DNA of 64,000 nt from JAMXLO01 sp963832895 (GTDB taxonomy: Bacteria > Pseudomonadota > Alphaproteobacteria > Acetobacterales > Acetobacteraceae), in contig CAWHVQ010000001.1 of assembly GCA_963832895.1 (NCBI GenBank), forward strand, positions 186,001 through 250,000, written 5' to 3'. A program made the translations under genes and the position numbers. The notes beneath the pieces were generated by a model. That model made no database searches, had not been told where the DNA came from, and was given only the letters and a program-made list of their open reading frames with translations. The number at the start of each line of letters is the position of its first letter. Position 1 is the first letter of the stretch. Below are positions 25,821 through 35,179 of the stretch, piece by piece.

Positions 25821-27029
25821 ATGGGAGGGGTCAGGAGCGGGGGGCATTCTTGCCTCGATAGTCAGCTCGGCGCGGGTGCGGCGTTTGCCATCGGGGTCGC
25901 CGTGGCGTTGGGGGCTGCGATGACGGGTCAGACGGCCAACGCCGCCTCGGTCGATCAGGCACCATACGGCACCACGCAGGCCGGGCAGGCGGTCGAGATC
26001 TTCACCATGATCAACGATCATGGCATGCGGGTGCGCTTCCTCAGCTATGGCGGCGTGATCACCGAGATCGACGTGCCTGACCGGACGGGACGAGCCGACA
26101 ACGTCGTACTCGGCCTGAGGACGTTGCACGAATACGAGACGCTCAGTGCGCATTACGGCGCGATCACCGGCCGCTACGCCAACCGTATCGGCGGCGCTCA
26201 GTTCACGCTCAATGGCCAGACCTATCATCTGATCGCCAACAATGGCGCCAACACCTTGCATGGCGGTCCCAACGCGCTCGACAAGCAGGTCTGGACGGTG
26301 TCGACCTCGCGCGTGGCGGACGGCGTCGCGGCGACGCTCAGCTATGTCAGCAAGGACGGTGATCAGAACTTTCCGGGTACGCTGACGAGCCACGTGACCT
26401 ACACGCTGACCAATGACAATGCGCTGCGGATCGATTATCTGGCCAGCACCGACAAGGACACGGTGATCAACTTCACCAACCATTCCTACTTCAACCTGGC
26501 AGGCAATGGCTCGGGTTCGGTTGCGGATCAGATGCTGCTGGTGAATGCGGACCGCTACACGCCCGCGGGGCCTGATCAAATCCCTACTGGAGAAGTGGCG
26601 ACTGTCGAAGGCACGCCGCTGGATTTCCGGCAGATGATGCCGATCGGCGTCCGGCTGCACAGCGCCTTTCAGCAGCTGGTTTACGCGCATGGCTACGACC
26701 ATAACTTTGTGCTGAACCAGCGGCCCGGGGAGAGCATGACATTTGCCGCACGCGGCTATGATCCGCGCACCGGTAGGGTGATCGACTGTTTCACGACCGA
26801 GCCGGGGCTGCAGGTCTATACCAGCAACGGCCTGAATGGGTCTGTGGTCGGCTCATCGGGCACGACGTATCGCCAGACCGAGGCGTTCACCTTGGAGACG
26901 CAGCATTTCCCCGACAGCCCGAACAAGCCGAACTTCCCCACGACGGAGTTGCGGCCGGGGCAGGATTTTCGCTCTACGACGATATACCGGTTCGCGGCGG
27001 ATGCGCCTTTGCCGCCGCTGCCGCGCTGA
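25821..27029 (+). CDS. galM: aldose 1-epimerase (mutarotase), probably exported
   Basis: The 402-residue protein matches the GalM family from about residue 50: VRFLSYGGVITEIDVPDR, RYANRIGGAQF, NTLHGGPNALDKQVW and NHSYFNLAGNG carry the substrate-binding His and Arg residues. It interconverts alpha and beta anomers of hexoses. A hydrophobic stretch at about 20-34 followed by TANA-ASVD is a plausible signal peptide, so the enzyme is likely periplasmic. The ATG at 25821 has AAGGAG nine bases upstream. Later family members in this lineage also carry such signals. Confidence 0.9.
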   Translation: MGGVRSGGHSCLDSQLGAGAAFAIGVAVALGAAMTGQTANAASVDQAPYGTTQAGQAVEIFTMINDHGMRVRFLSYGGVITEIDVPDRTGRADNVVLGLRTLHEYETLSAHYGAITGRYANRIGGAQFTLNGQTYHLIANNGANTLHGGPNALDKQVWTVSTSRVADGVAATLSYVSKDGDQNFPGTLTSHVTYTLTNDNALRIDYLASTDKDTVINFTNHSYFNLAGNGSGSVADQMLLVNADRYTPAGPDQIPTGEVATVEGTPLDFRQMMPIGVRLHSAFQQLVYAHGYDHNFVLNQRPGESMTFAARGYDPRTGRVIDCFTTEPGLQVYTSNGLNGSVVGSSGTTYRQTEAFTLETQHFPDSPNKPNFPTTELRPGQDFRSTTIYRFAADAPLPPLPR

Positions 27030-27088
27030 TTTGGCCTCTGCCACACCTCCGCTATAACCACCCGCCTCGACCACGAAAGGACCTAACG

Positions 27089-28825
27089 ATGCTGACCCGC
27101 CGCTGGGACAAGTCGCGCATGCCGTCGCGCCATGTGACCGTGGGGCCCGGCCGCGCGCCGCATCGCAGCTACTACTATGCGATGGGGTTGACCGAGGAGG
27201 AGATCGACCAGCCCTTCGTCGGCGTCGCCACCTGCTGGAACGAAGCGGCGCCCTGCAACATCGCGCTGTCGCGCCAGGCGCAATCGGTGAAGAAGGGGGT
27301 GAACGAGGCCGGTGGCACGCCGCGCGAGTTCACCACCATCACGGTGACCGACGGGATCGCGATGGGGCACCAGGGGATGAAGTCCTCGCTGGTGTCGCGC
27401 GATCTGATCGCCGACAGCGTGGAACTGACGATGCGCGGGCATTGCTACGACGCGTTGGTCGGGCTGGCGGGCTGCGACAAATCGCTGCCTGGCATGATGA
27501 TGGCGATGCTGCGGCTCAATGTGCCCAGTGTGTTCATGTATGGCGGCTCCATTCTGCCGGGTCGGTTCCGCGATCGGGACGTGACCGTGGTGGACGTGTT
27601 CGAGGCGGTGGGCCAGCACTCGGCCGGCAAGATGTCAGACGAGGAGCTGCACGAGCTGGAATGCGTCGCGTGTCCGTCGGCCGGTGCGTGCGGCGGCCAG
27701 TTCACCGCGAACACGATGGCGATGGTGAGCGAGGCGATCGGCCTTGCATTGCCGGGCTCCGCCGGCGCACCGGCGCCCTATGAGGATCGCGACCGCTGGG
27801 CGGTGGAGTCCGGCCGCGCGGTGATGGCGCTGCTCGACAGCCGGCTGCGTCCGCGCGACATCGTCACGCGCGAGGCGCTGGAGAATGCCGCCGTCGTGGT
27901 GGGTGCCACCGGTGGCTCGACCAATGCCGGCCTGCATCTGCCCGCGATGGCGCACGAGGCTGGCATCCGCTTCACGATGGACGATGTGGTGGAGATCATG
28001 CGCCGCACGCCATACATCGCCGACCTTAAGCCCGGCGGAAAATACGTCGCGTTCGACGTGCATCGCATCGGCGGTATCCCGGTGGTGCTGAAGGCACTGC
28101 TGGATGGCGGGCTGCTGCACGGCGACTGCGTGACGGTCACCGGCAAGACCATGGCGGAGAACCTGAAGGACGTGGTGTTCCCGGTCGACCAGGATGTCGT
28201 CTACCCGGTGTCGCGGGCGATCTCGCCGACCGGCGGTGTGGTCGGACTGCGCGGCAACCTGGCGCCGGACGGTGCGATCGTGAAGGTCGCGGGCATGGAG
28301 CGGGATCAGCTGCGCTTCGAGGGCAGCGCCCTGTGCTTCGACTCGGAGGAAGAGGCTTTCGAGGCGGTGCGATTGCGCGCCTACAAGCCAGGCGATGTCA
28401 TCGTCGTCCGCTATGAAGGCCCGAAGGGCGGCCCCGGGATGCGCGAGATGCTGTCGACCACGGCCGCGATCTATGGACAGAGCGAGACCAAGGGCAAGGA
28501 CGTGGCGCTGATCACCGACGGGCGCTTCTCGGGCGCGACGCGTGGCTTCTGCGTCGGTCACGTGGGGCCCGAGGCGGCGGTCGGCGGACCGATCGCGCTG
28601 CTCCGCAACGGCGACAGGATCGTCATCGACGCCGCGAAGGGCAGTATCGACGTGATGCTGTCGGAGGCCGAACTCACCGCACGGCGCGCCGCCTGGCAGC
28701 CGCGCAGGACCGACTACAATTCGGGCGCAATCTGGAAATACGCACAACAGGTGGGTCCGGCGCATCTCGGCGCGGTGACGCATCCGGGTGCCTCGGCGGA
28801 GACGCACTGCTACGCGGACATCTGA
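27089..28825 (+). CDS. ilvD: dihydroxy-acid dehydratase
   Basis: The 578-residue protein is of the IlvD/Edd family. Cys56 (AAPCNIAL), Cys129 (GLAGCDKSLPG) and Cys201 (PSAGACGGQFTANTM) are placed as the Fe-S cluster ligands. The C-terminal segments DGRFSGATRGFCVGHVGPEA and the substrate loop are intact. It dehydrates dihydroxy-isovalerate or dihydroxy-methylvalerate in branched-chain amino acid synthesis, the step after IlvC. It lies 14 kb from ilvBNC, alone, with its own ribosome-binding site (GAAAGGAC). A sugar-acid dehydratase is the only close alternative. Confidence 0.93.
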   Translation: MLTRRWDKSRMPSRHVTVGPGRAPHRSYYYAMGLTEEEIDQPFVGVATCWNEAAPCNIALSRQAQSVKKGVNEAGGTPREFTTITVTDGIAMGHQGMKSSLVSRDLIADSVELTMRGHCYDALVGLAGCDKSLPGMMMAMLRLNVPSVFMYGGSILPGRFRDRDVTVVDVFEAVGQHSAGKMSDEELHELECVACPSAGACGGQFTANTMAMVSEAIGLALPGSAGAPAPYEDRDRWAVESGRAVMALLDSRLRPRDIVTREALENAAVVVGATGGSTNAGLHLPAMAHEAGIRFTMDDVVEIMRRTPYIADLKPGGKYVAFDVHRIGGIPVVLKALLDGGLLHGDCVTVTGKTMAENLKDVVFPVDQDVVYPVSRAISPTGGVVGLRGNLAPDGAIVKVAGMERDQLRFEGSALCFDSEEEAFEAVRLRAYKPGDVIVVRYEGPKGGPGMREMLSTTAAIYGQSETKGKDVALITDGRFSGATRGFCVGHVGPEAAVGGPIALLRNGDRIVIDAAKGSIDVMLSEAELTARRAAWQPRRTDYNSGAIWKYAQQVGPAHLGAVTHPGASAETHCYADI

Positions 28826-28924
28826 CCGGCGCACGCAGGGGGCGCTGGCGTTGTAACGGTTCGGAACCGCGCGTTACCGCGAGGTGGGTTAATGACGGCG
28901 ACGGCCGTTGTGGGGGTTTGCTTG

Positions 28925-29221
28925 ATGAAGCGAATGATTATAGCTGGGACGATTTTTCTGCTGACGGCGATCGGCATAGGCAGCGCTGTCGCGCAGCCGC
29001 CGGTGCCTTACGGGCCTGTGCCGCCGCCGCGCTACGAGCCGGTGCCGGCGCCGCGCCACGGCTACTACTGGGAGCCGGGACATTGGCATTGGAACGGCAA
29101 CCGCTACGTCTGGTTCAATGGGCGCTATGTGGGTGGTCCGCCCCGCCCCGGGCCATACGTCCCGGGACATTGGCAGTGGAACGGCGTCCGCTACATATGG
29201 GCTCCGGCGCACTGGGGCTGA
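28925..29221 (+). CDS. YXWGXW-type repeat envelope protein
   Basis: The 98-residue protein has a cleavable signal peptide (MKRMIIAGTIFLLTAIGIGSAVA) and a mature part with Pro-rich spacer and two copies of the pattern GHWxWNGxRYxW (GHWHWNGNRYVW, GHWQWNGVRYIW). Such short repeat proteins are exported and of unknown role, probably surface-associated. I chose ATG 28925; a further in-frame start at 28892 would place extra residues before the signal. A perfect short palindrome (CGGTTC-G-GAACCG, 28857-28869) lies between ilvD and this gene. Confidence 0.8.
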   Translation: MKRMIIAGTIFLLTAIGIGSAVAQPPVPYGPVPPPRYEPVPAPRHGYYWEPGHWHWNGNRYVWFNGRYVGGPPRPGPYVPGHWQWNGVRYIWAPAHWG

Positions 29222-29244
29222 AGCTTTGCATGACGCGATGAAGG

Positions 29245-30015
29245 TCAGTGCAGTTCGACCACCACGGGGACGTGGTCCGATGGCTGCGGCTGCGCCCGTT
29301 CCTGACGATCGGCCGCGGCGGCGACCAGGCGTTCGGCGAGCGTGGGCGACAGCAGCGCGTGGTCGATCCGGAGGCCGCTGTCACGCTGCCAGGCGCCCGC
29401 CTGGTAGTCCCAGAACGTGTAGACCGCACCGTGCGGATGTACCGCGCGGACGGCGTCGGTCAGGCCGTCCCAGAGCAGGCGGCGGAAGCGGGCGCGCGTT
29501 TCCGGGCGTACCAGCGCATCGGCGGGCGACAGCGCACCGGGTGCCCGGTCTTCATCTGTCGGGCAGACATTGAAGTCGCCGGCGATCAGGTAGGGGGTCT
29601 CGGACTCCAATAGCTCCTCGGCGCGTTCGGCGAGGCGGTCGAGCCAGGCCAACTTGTAGGCGAAGCCCGCCTCACCACCGGAGTTGCCGTTGGGCAGGTA
29701 GATGCCGATGATGGTGATGCCGTCCGCCTCGATCTCGATGTAGCGCGACTGTGCATCGTCCGCCGGCAGGCCGGGCAGGGCACGGTGCGCCACGGTGAAC
29801 GGGATACGGGACAGCACGGCGACGCCGTTGTAGGCCTTCTGCCCCACCGCCTCAGACTTGTAGCCGAGGCCGTGATAGGTCAGCGCCGGAAACGCCGCGG
29901 CCTCGCACTTGATCTCCTGCAGCAGCAGGACGTCAGGCTGGTTCTGCTCCAGCCAGCGGGCGACGTGCTTCTCGCGCTGGCGGATCGAGTTGACGTTCCA
30001 GGTGGCGACCTTCAC
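29245..30015 (-). CDS. xth: exodeoxyribonuclease III
   Basis: The 256-residue protein is a complete Xth-type AP endonuclease. It starts MKVATWNVNSIRQR (Asn7) and has LLQEIKCE with Glu34, AGDFNVCPTDED in the middle and SDHVPVVVEL at the end with the catalytic Asp-His. It cuts abasic sites and acts 3'-to-5' on DNA. The start overlaps the erpA stop by ATGA, so the two genes are co-translated. It is convergent with the YXWGXW gene. Confidence 0.95.
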   Translation of the reverse strand: MKVATWNVNSIRQREKHVARWLEQNQPDVLLLQEIKCEAAAFPALTYHGLGYKSEAVGQKAYNGVAVLSRIPFTVAHRALPGLPADDAQSRYIEIEADGITIIGIYLPNGNSGGEAGFAYKLAWLDRLAERAEELLESETPYLIAGDFNVCPTDEDRAPGALSPADALVRPETRARFRRLLWDGLTDAVRAVHPHGAVYTFWDYQAGAWQRDSGLRIDHALLSPTLAERLVAAAADRQERAQPQPSDHVPVVVELH

Positions 30016-30341
30016 TCGACTGAGAAACTCGTGCCGCAGCCGCAGGCCGACTTGGCATTCGGATTGCGCACCGCGAAGTGGCTGCCCATCAGCTCGTCGG
30101 TGTAGTCGAGCTCGGAGCCTGCCAGAAGGTCCAGGCTGGCCGGATCAACCAGCACCTTCGCGCCGGCGCGTTCGATCACCAGGTCATCATCCTGCGGCGC
30201 CGCATCCAGTTCGAAGCGGTACTGAAAGCCGCTGCATCCACCCGCCAGCACGGCAACGCGCAAGGCGGCCGCGCTGCCCTCAGCTGCGACGATCTCGGCA
30301 ATGCGGGCTGCCGCCCGCTCGGTCAGTCCGAACTGTTCCAT
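30012..30341 (-). CDS. erpA: iron-sulfur cluster insertion protein ErpA/IscA-type
   Basis: The 109-residue A-type carrier protein has GGCSGFQYRFEL and the C-terminal SACGCGTSFSV, giving the three conserved cysteines that hold an Fe-S cluster. It transfers clusters to target enzymes. The ATG at 30341 (MEQFGLTERAAARI) is preferred; another at 30353 would add MLPV. It is coupled to xth by a 4-base overlap and is divergent from dgt across about 58 bp. Supplying clusters to UDG-type repair enzymes or IlvD is plausible but unproven. Confidence 0.92.
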   Translation of the reverse strand: MEQFGLTERAAARIAEIVAAEGSAAALRVAVLAGGCSGFQYRFELDAAPQDDDLVIERAGAKVLVDPASLDLLAGSELDYTDELMGSHFAVRNPNAKSACGCGTSFSVE

Positions 30342-30399
30342 GACTGGTAACATAGGGCGGGATGGCGCCGAATTGAAGCCGGGTGTAATCCCGCCGCCC

Positions 30400-31560
30400 A
30401 TGACGCGTGGTGCCACCTTGGCTGCGTATGCCGTGCATGCCGGCTTGTCGCGCGGGCGGCTGCACCCTGAACCGGACGCGCCGACGCGGTCGCCGTTTCA
30501 GCGTGACCGCGACCGCATCATTCACTCTTCGGCCTTCCGCAAGCTGCAGTACAAGACCCAGGTGTTCGTCAATCACGAGGGCGACTTCTTCCGCACGCGC
30601 CTGACCCATTCGATCGAGGTGGCGCAGATCGCCCGCTCGATCGCGCGCGAACTGGCACTGGATGAGGACCTGACCGAGGCGCTGGCGCTGGCCCACGACC
30701 TCGGGCATCCGCCATTCGGCCACGCCGGTGAGGACGCGCTCAATCTGTCGATGAAGCCGTTCGGCGGGTTCGACCACAACGCGCAGAGTCTTCGCGTGGT
30801 GACAATGCTGGAGAGCCGCTATGCCGGATGGGACGGCCTGAACCTGACCTGGGAGACGCTGGAGGGGCTGGCCAAGCACAATGGTCCACTGCGCAACCCA
30901 CCGGCCTATATCGCCGAATACAATGAGCGACACCGGTTGGAGCTTTCGAGCCACGCCAGCACGGAGGCACAGGTTGCCTCGCTGGCCGACGATGTCGCGT
31001 ATCACAGTCATGACCTGGATGACGGGCTGCGGGCCGGGCTGTTCGGGCCGGAGGAGATTGCCCATCTGCCGGTGGTCGGCGAAGCGTTGTCGGCGGCGCG
31101 CATGTCGAGCCTGGATGTTCCGCCGCCGCGATTGCGGCACGAGACGATACGGCGGGTGATCGATGTGATGGTTACCGACGTCGTCACCGAGACGCGGCGG
31201 CGGCTGGACAAGCTGGCGCCGCGCGATGCCGATGCGGTGCGCAAGGTGAAGCAGAAGATGGTGGCGTTCAGTGCACCGATCGCCGAGGCAAATCAGGTGA
31301 TCAAGGATTTTCTGAGTGCACGGATGTATCGCCACTGGCGGGTGAACCGGATGACGACGAAGGCGCGTGTGCTGACAAGCGAGTTGTTCCGATTGCTGCA
31401 TGCGGATACGTCGCTGCTGCCGGATGACTGGCGCGCGCGGGCAGGGGAGTCGGGCACGCAACGCGCGGCGAGTTTGGTTGGGGACTACATCGCGGGGATG
31501 ACCGATCGGTACGCGATGGACGAGCATCGGCGGCTGACTGATCTGTCGGTGTCGGGGTGA
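30400..31560 (+). CDS. dgt: deoxyguanosinetriphosphate triphosphohydrolase-like protein
   Basis: The 386-residue protein is an HD-domain dNTPase. RTRLTHSIEVAQIARSIAR carries the first His, LALAHDLGHPPFGHAGE the His-Asp pair, and DDVAYHSHDLDDG the last Asp. It hydrolyses dNTPs to nucleosides and tripolyphosphate, tuning dNTP pools. ATG 30400 gives MTRGATLAAYAVHAG; longer frames overlap the erpA start. A palindromic repeat and then argS follow, the common dgt-argS order in alphaproteobacteria. Confidence 0.93.
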   Translation: MTRGATLAAYAVHAGLSRGRLHPEPDAPTRSPFQRDRDRIIHSSAFRKLQYKTQVFVNHEGDFFRTRLTHSIEVAQIARSIARELALDEDLTEALALAHDLGHPPFGHAGEDALNLSMKPFGGFDHNAQSLRVVTMLESRYAGWDGLNLTWETLEGLAKHNGPLRNPPAYIAEYNERHRLELSSHASTEAQVASLADDVAYHSHDLDDGLRAGLFGPEEIAHLPVVGEALSAARMSSLDVPPPRLRHETIRRVIDVMVTDVVTETRRRLDKLAPRDADAVRKVKQKMVAFSAPIAEANQVIKDFLSARMYRHWRVNRMTTKARVLTSELFRLLHADTSLLPDDWRARAGESGTQRAASLVGDYIAGMTDRYAMDEHRRLTDLSVSG

Positions 31561-31583
31561 GGCACGTGCGGAATGCTCCTTCG

Positions 31584-31615
31584 CCCCGCCCCCCTCCCGC
31601 GAGGGGAGGGGGAGG
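31584..31615. repeat. dispersed palindrome, CCTCCCGCGAGGGGAGG class (copy 2)
   Basis: The core CCCCTCCCGCGAGGGGAGGG forms a strong stem of the same class as at 8060-8098 and 43105-43132. It lies in the 91-bp gap between dgt and argS and could attenuate readthrough. Confidence 0.75.
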
Positions 31616-31651
31616 CTGTCGGCGCGGCCGTTACTGCGAGGATGGTGGGTG

Positions 31652-33442
31652 ATGGCGCGCGATGTGTATGCCTTGATGCGCGAGATTGTTGTGACTGCAG
31701 TGCGCAGCGTTGTCCCGGATGTGTCTGATGAGATCGTTGCCCGCATCGAAGTCACGCCACCGCGTGATCCTTCGCACGGCGACATGGCGACGAACGCAGC
31801 GCTTGTCGCTGCCAAGGTGGCGCGTCAGCCGCCTGCGAAACTTGCAGCTGCCATCTGCGAACATCTGCGTCAAGCCGCAGTAGTGGTGGAGGCGAGCGCG
31901 GCGGGACCGGGGTTTGTCAATCTCAGGCTGAATGCGGCGATGTTTCATGCATTGTTGCCCGACATCCTTCGCACCGGTGAAGCTTACGGCGACAGCGAGA
32001 TCGGGCATGGCACACGCATCAATGTCGAATATGTCTCGGCAAATCCCACCGGACCAATGCATATCGGCCACTGCCGCGGCGCGGTTGTCGGTGATGCGCT
32101 CGCCAATCTGCTGATCAAGGCCGGCTACGACGTCACCAAGGAGTACGACATTAACGATGCCGGTGCGCAGGTCACTTCACTCGCCTGGGCGGCATATTGG
32201 CGCTACCTGCAAGCCATCGGCACACCGCTCAGCGAAGCGGATTTTTCCGAGGAAGTGCCTGGCGGTCTGCAATACCGCGGCGAGTATTTGATTCCGATCG
32301 GCGAGCGTCTAGCGGAGCGATACGGTGCATCGCTGGCGCAGCCGGACGGCGATATCGCGGCGCCGGAAGTCTGGCTCGAGACCGTGCGCGACTTCACCGT
32401 CGCGGCGATGCTGCAGGAGATTCGCAACGATCTGCATCTGCTTGGCGTTGATCAGGACGTGTTCAGCTCGGAACGCGCGATGATCGACAGCGGTGCGGTG
32501 GATGCCTCGATCGATTGGCTGCACGAGCGCGGGCTGATCTACGAAGGCGTGCTTGATCCGCCGAAGGGAAAGACTCCTGACGATTGGGAACCGCGGCCGC
32601 AGACCTTGTTCCGAGCCGCACAATTCGGCGACGACGTCGATCGGCCGCTGCGCAAATCCGATGGTTCCAATACGTATTTTGCCAACGACATCGCGTATCA
32701 CGCGGACAAGGTGAAGCGCGGCTACGATGTGCTGATCGACATACTCGGCGCCGACCATGGCGGCTACGTCAAGCGGATGAGTGCGGCGGTGAAGGCGCTG
32801 TCCGGCAACAAGGACACAGCATTCGAGGCGGTGCTCTGCCAGATGGTGCGCGTGGTGCGCGGCGGCCAGCCGGTGCGGATGTCGAAGCGCGCGGGAACCT
32901 ACGTGACGCTGCGCGACCTGCTGGACGAGGTGGGCCGGGACGCCGTGCGCTTCACCATGCTGACGCGCAAGGCCGACGCGCAGATGGAGTTCGACCTCGA
33001 CCAGGCGCTGGCGCAGACGCGCGACAACCCGGTGTTCTATGTGCAGTACGCGCACGCCCGCTGCCGCTCGGTGCTGCGGGCGGCGGTCGAGATGTTCGGC
33101 GACGCCCAGGTGACTGACACTGCGCTGGCCGAGGTCCCGCTGGACAGCCTGATCGCCGAATCCGAACTGGCGGTGATCCGCCGGCTGGCGCAGTGGCCGC
33201 GCCTCGTGGAGGGCGCCGCACAGGCTCGTGAGCCGCACCGAATCGCGTTTTTTCTCTATGACTTGGCGGCCGACTTTCATATGTTGTGGAACCGAGGCAA
33301 GGACGACTCGACGCTGCGGTTCCTACAGGCGGACCGGCTGGCTGAGACGCTGGGACGGTTGGCATTGGTGGCAGCGACGGCCGTGGTTATCCGCTCCGGT
33401 CTCACTGTGATGGGTGTCGATCCCGTCGAAGAAATGCGCTGA
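31652..33442 (+). CDS. argS: arginyl-tRNA synthetase
   Basis: The 596-residue class I synthetase has SANPTGPMHIGH (HIGH at residues 137-140) and the KMSK-equivalent RMSKRAGTYV. The N-terminal Add-1 domain and the C-terminal anticodon-binding helical domain (ARCRSVLRAAVEM onward) are complete. It charges tRNA-Arg. I chose ATG 31652; the codon before it is GTG. It lies upstream of the SPOR gene by 46 bp and begins the block argS-SPOR-nagZ-M50-scpAB-tatBC. Confidence 0.96.
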   Translation: MARDVYALMREIVVTAVRSVVPDVSDEIVARIEVTPPRDPSHGDMATNAALVAAKVARQPPAKLAAAICEHLRQAAVVVEASAAGPGFVNLRLNAAMFHALLPDILRTGEAYGDSEIGHGTRINVEYVSANPTGPMHIGHCRGAVVGDALANLLIKAGYDVTKEYDINDAGAQVTSLAWAAYWRYLQAIGTPLSEADFSEEVPGGLQYRGEYLIPIGERLAERYGASLAQPDGDIAAPEVWLETVRDFTVAAMLQEIRNDLHLLGVDQDVFSSERAMIDSGAVDASIDWLHERGLIYEGVLDPPKGKTPDDWEPRPQTLFRAAQFGDDVDRPLRKSDGSNTYFANDIAYHADKVKRGYDVLIDILGADHGGYVKRMSAAVKALSGNKDTAFEAVLCQMVRVVRGGQPVRMSKRAGTYVTLRDLLDEVGRDAVRFTMLTRKADAQMEFDLDQALAQTRDNPVFYVQYAHARCRSVLRAAVEMFGDAQVTDTALAEVPLDSLIAESELAVIRRLAQWPRLVEGAAQAREPHRIAFFLYDLAADFHMLWNRGKDDSTLRFLQADRLAETLGRLALVAATAVVIRSGLTVMGVDPVEEMR

Positions 33443-33488
33443 TCCGAGGGGCAGGCCCACGGAAGGGCGCCCCAAAGGAAGAGGCCAC

Positions 33489-34217
33489 GTGTCAGACGAT
33501 CTGAGCATTCCCAGCCCGACCTATCGGATTCCCCGGCATCGGCAGGGCATGGACCCGGTCACCAAGCGATTGGCGCTGATCGCTGGTGGACTGGGCGCCA
33601 CGCTGTTGGTGGTGGTTGGCGGCTCGTCGCTGATCAGCCAGCGCAATGCCCCTGTGCCCGTGGTGCAGGCGGACAGCCGGCCGGTTCGCGTGAAGCCGGA
33701 GAATCCTGGCGGCATGCAGGTGGCGGGTGCGAACGAGGACATTCTGTCCGGTGGTGCCGAAGCGAAGGTCGGCAAGCTGGCGCCGCCCCCGGAGGTGCCG
33801 GCACCACAGGAGATGCTCACTCCAGCGCCTCCGCCGCCGGTTGCAGCGGCGCCGGCACCGATTGCAGCAGCTGGCACGGCTGTCGCGCCTGTGGTGGCCG
33901 CAGCGCCTAAGCCGGTCGCCGCAAAACCCGCTGTCGCACCGGAGAAGCACCCTGTAGCGGCGCCGGCGGCGAATGGCGCGCTCGTCCAGCTCGCCGCCGT
34001 GCATTCCGAGGAGGCTGCGAGGTCCGAATGGGATCGGTTGTCCAAGCGCGTGCCTGATCTGCTCGGTGCGCACAAGCCCACCTTCAGCAAGGTCGATCGC
34101 GATGGCCATTCGTTGTGGCGGGTCCGTACCGGTGGCTTTTCCGATTCTGCGCAAGCGACCTCGTTCTGTGAACGGCTGCGAGCCAAGGGACTGAACTGTT
34201 CGGTGGCTGACTTCTGA
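33489..34217 (+). CDS. SPOR domain membrane protein
   Basis: The 242-residue protein is bitopic: a short cytoplasmic N-terminus, one membrane helix at about residues 27-45, a long Pro/Ala-rich linker and a C-terminal SPOR domain (ALVQLAAVHSEEAARSEW through LWRVRTGGFSDSAQATSFC). SPOR domains bind denuded peptidoglycan at division sites. I chose GTG 33489 because GGAAGAGG lies just upstream; an in-frame ATG at 33414 overlaps argS. The final CTGA holds the stop and the probable first codon of nagZ. Confidence 0.88.
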   Translation: MSDDLSIPSPTYRIPRHRQGMDPVTKRLALIAGGLGATLLVVVGGSSLISQRNAPVPVVQADSRPVRVKPENPGGMQVAGANEDILSGGAEAKVGKLAPPPEVPAPQEMLTPAPPPPVAAAPAPIAAAGTAVAPVVAAAPKPVAAKPAVAPEKHPVAAPAANGALVQLAAVHSEEAARSEWDRLSKRVPDLLGAHKPTFSKVDRDGHSLWRVRTGGFSDSAQATSFCERLRAKGLNCSVADF

Positions 34218-35179
34218 AGGCCGCCATCGTCGGGATTGGCGGACTGACGCTGACAGCCGAGGAGGCTGCGGTGTTTCGCGCCGATCCACCGTGCGGCGTC
34301 ATTCTGTTCGCACGCAACGTCGAGGGCCCGCAGCAGCTTGCAGCGCTGATCGCCCACCTCCGCCGGGTCCTGCCGGTTGGCGCGCTGCTGATGGTGGATC
34401 AGGAGGGCGGGCGTGTCGCGCGGCTGCGTCCGCCGCATTGGCGTGGGCATCCACCGGCGGCCAGGCTGGGCGGGGTTCGCGCGGCCTGGCTGAGTGGGGC
34501 GCTGATCGGCCTCGACTGCGCCGCCGCGGGTTTCGACGTGGTTGCCGCGCCGGTGCTGGATCTGGCCGTTCCGGGCGCGCACGCGGTTATCGGCGATCGA
34601 GCCTTGGCGGAGGCGCCCACCGCCGTGGCGCGCCTGGGGCGTGCGTTTGCCGCGGGCCTGCTGGCCGCGGGTGTGCAGCCGGTGGGCAAGCACGCGCCTG
34701 GCCACGGTCGCGCGCGCGTCGACAGCCATTTCAGGTTGCAACGCGTCGAGGCGAACGACCTGGGTGCCGATCTTCTGCCGTTCGCCTTGAACGCCGACCT
34801 TCCCTGGGCCATGTCGGCGCACATCGTCTATCCCGCCTGGGACGGTGCACTGCCAGCGACATTGTCCCCGACCGTGATCGAGACGATCATTCGCCGCAGG
34901 ATAGGCTTTGAAGGAGTTCTGGTGACCGACGACCTTGCCATGAAGGCGCTGGCCGGCGTGCCGGCCGATCTGGCGCGCGAGGCGCTGGCTGCCGGTTGCG
35001 ATGTGGCCTTGTATTGCCGCGGCGATTTCGCGCCCACTGCCGAATTGCTGCGGCAGTGCCCGCCGCTGACCGCCGCCGCAACCGCGCGCCTCGCGTCGGC
35101 CCGGGGGCTCGCGGCGCGGCGACGTCTGCCGCTTGACGCGGCGGCACTGGCAGCCGAACGGGATCGGCTCCTGGCGTGA
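34214..35179 (+). CDS. nagZ: beta-N-acetylhexosaminidase NagZ, probable non-canonical start
   Basis: The GH3 enzyme has MVDQEGGRVARL, the catalytic loop GKHAPGHGRARVDSH and LVTDDLAMKAL. It releases N-acetylglucosamine from anhydromuropeptides in cell-wall recycling. The expected family N-terminus (KAAIVGIGGLTLTAEEAAVFR) is fully encoded, but this reading frame has no ATG, GTG or TTG between the stop at 34208 and GTG 34271. The protein therefore begins either with CTG at 34214, overlapping the SPOR stop as CTGA (321 residues), or at GTG 34271 with the first beta strand lost (302 residues). I give the longer form; a one-base assembly error is possible. Confidence 0.88.
   Translation: MKAAIVGIGGLTLTAEEAAVFRADPPCGVILFARNVEGPQQLAALIAHLRRVLPVGALLMVDQEGGRVARLRPPHWRGHPPAARLGGVRAAWLSGALIGLDCAAAGFDVVAAPVLDLAVPGAHAVIGDRALAEAPTAVARLGRAFAAGLLAAGVQPVGKHAPGHGRARVDSHFRLQRVEANDLGADLLPFALNADLPWAMSAHIVYPAWDGALPATLSPTVIETIIRRRIGFEGVLVTDDLAMKALAGVPADLAREALAAGCDVALYCRGDFAPTAELLRQCPPLTAAATARLASARGLAARRRLPLDAAALAAERDRLLA

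Noticed and set aside
30280..31815. Minus-strand frame of 511 codons over dgt
   Set aside because: It is antisense to the HD-domain enzyme and has no plausible domain.
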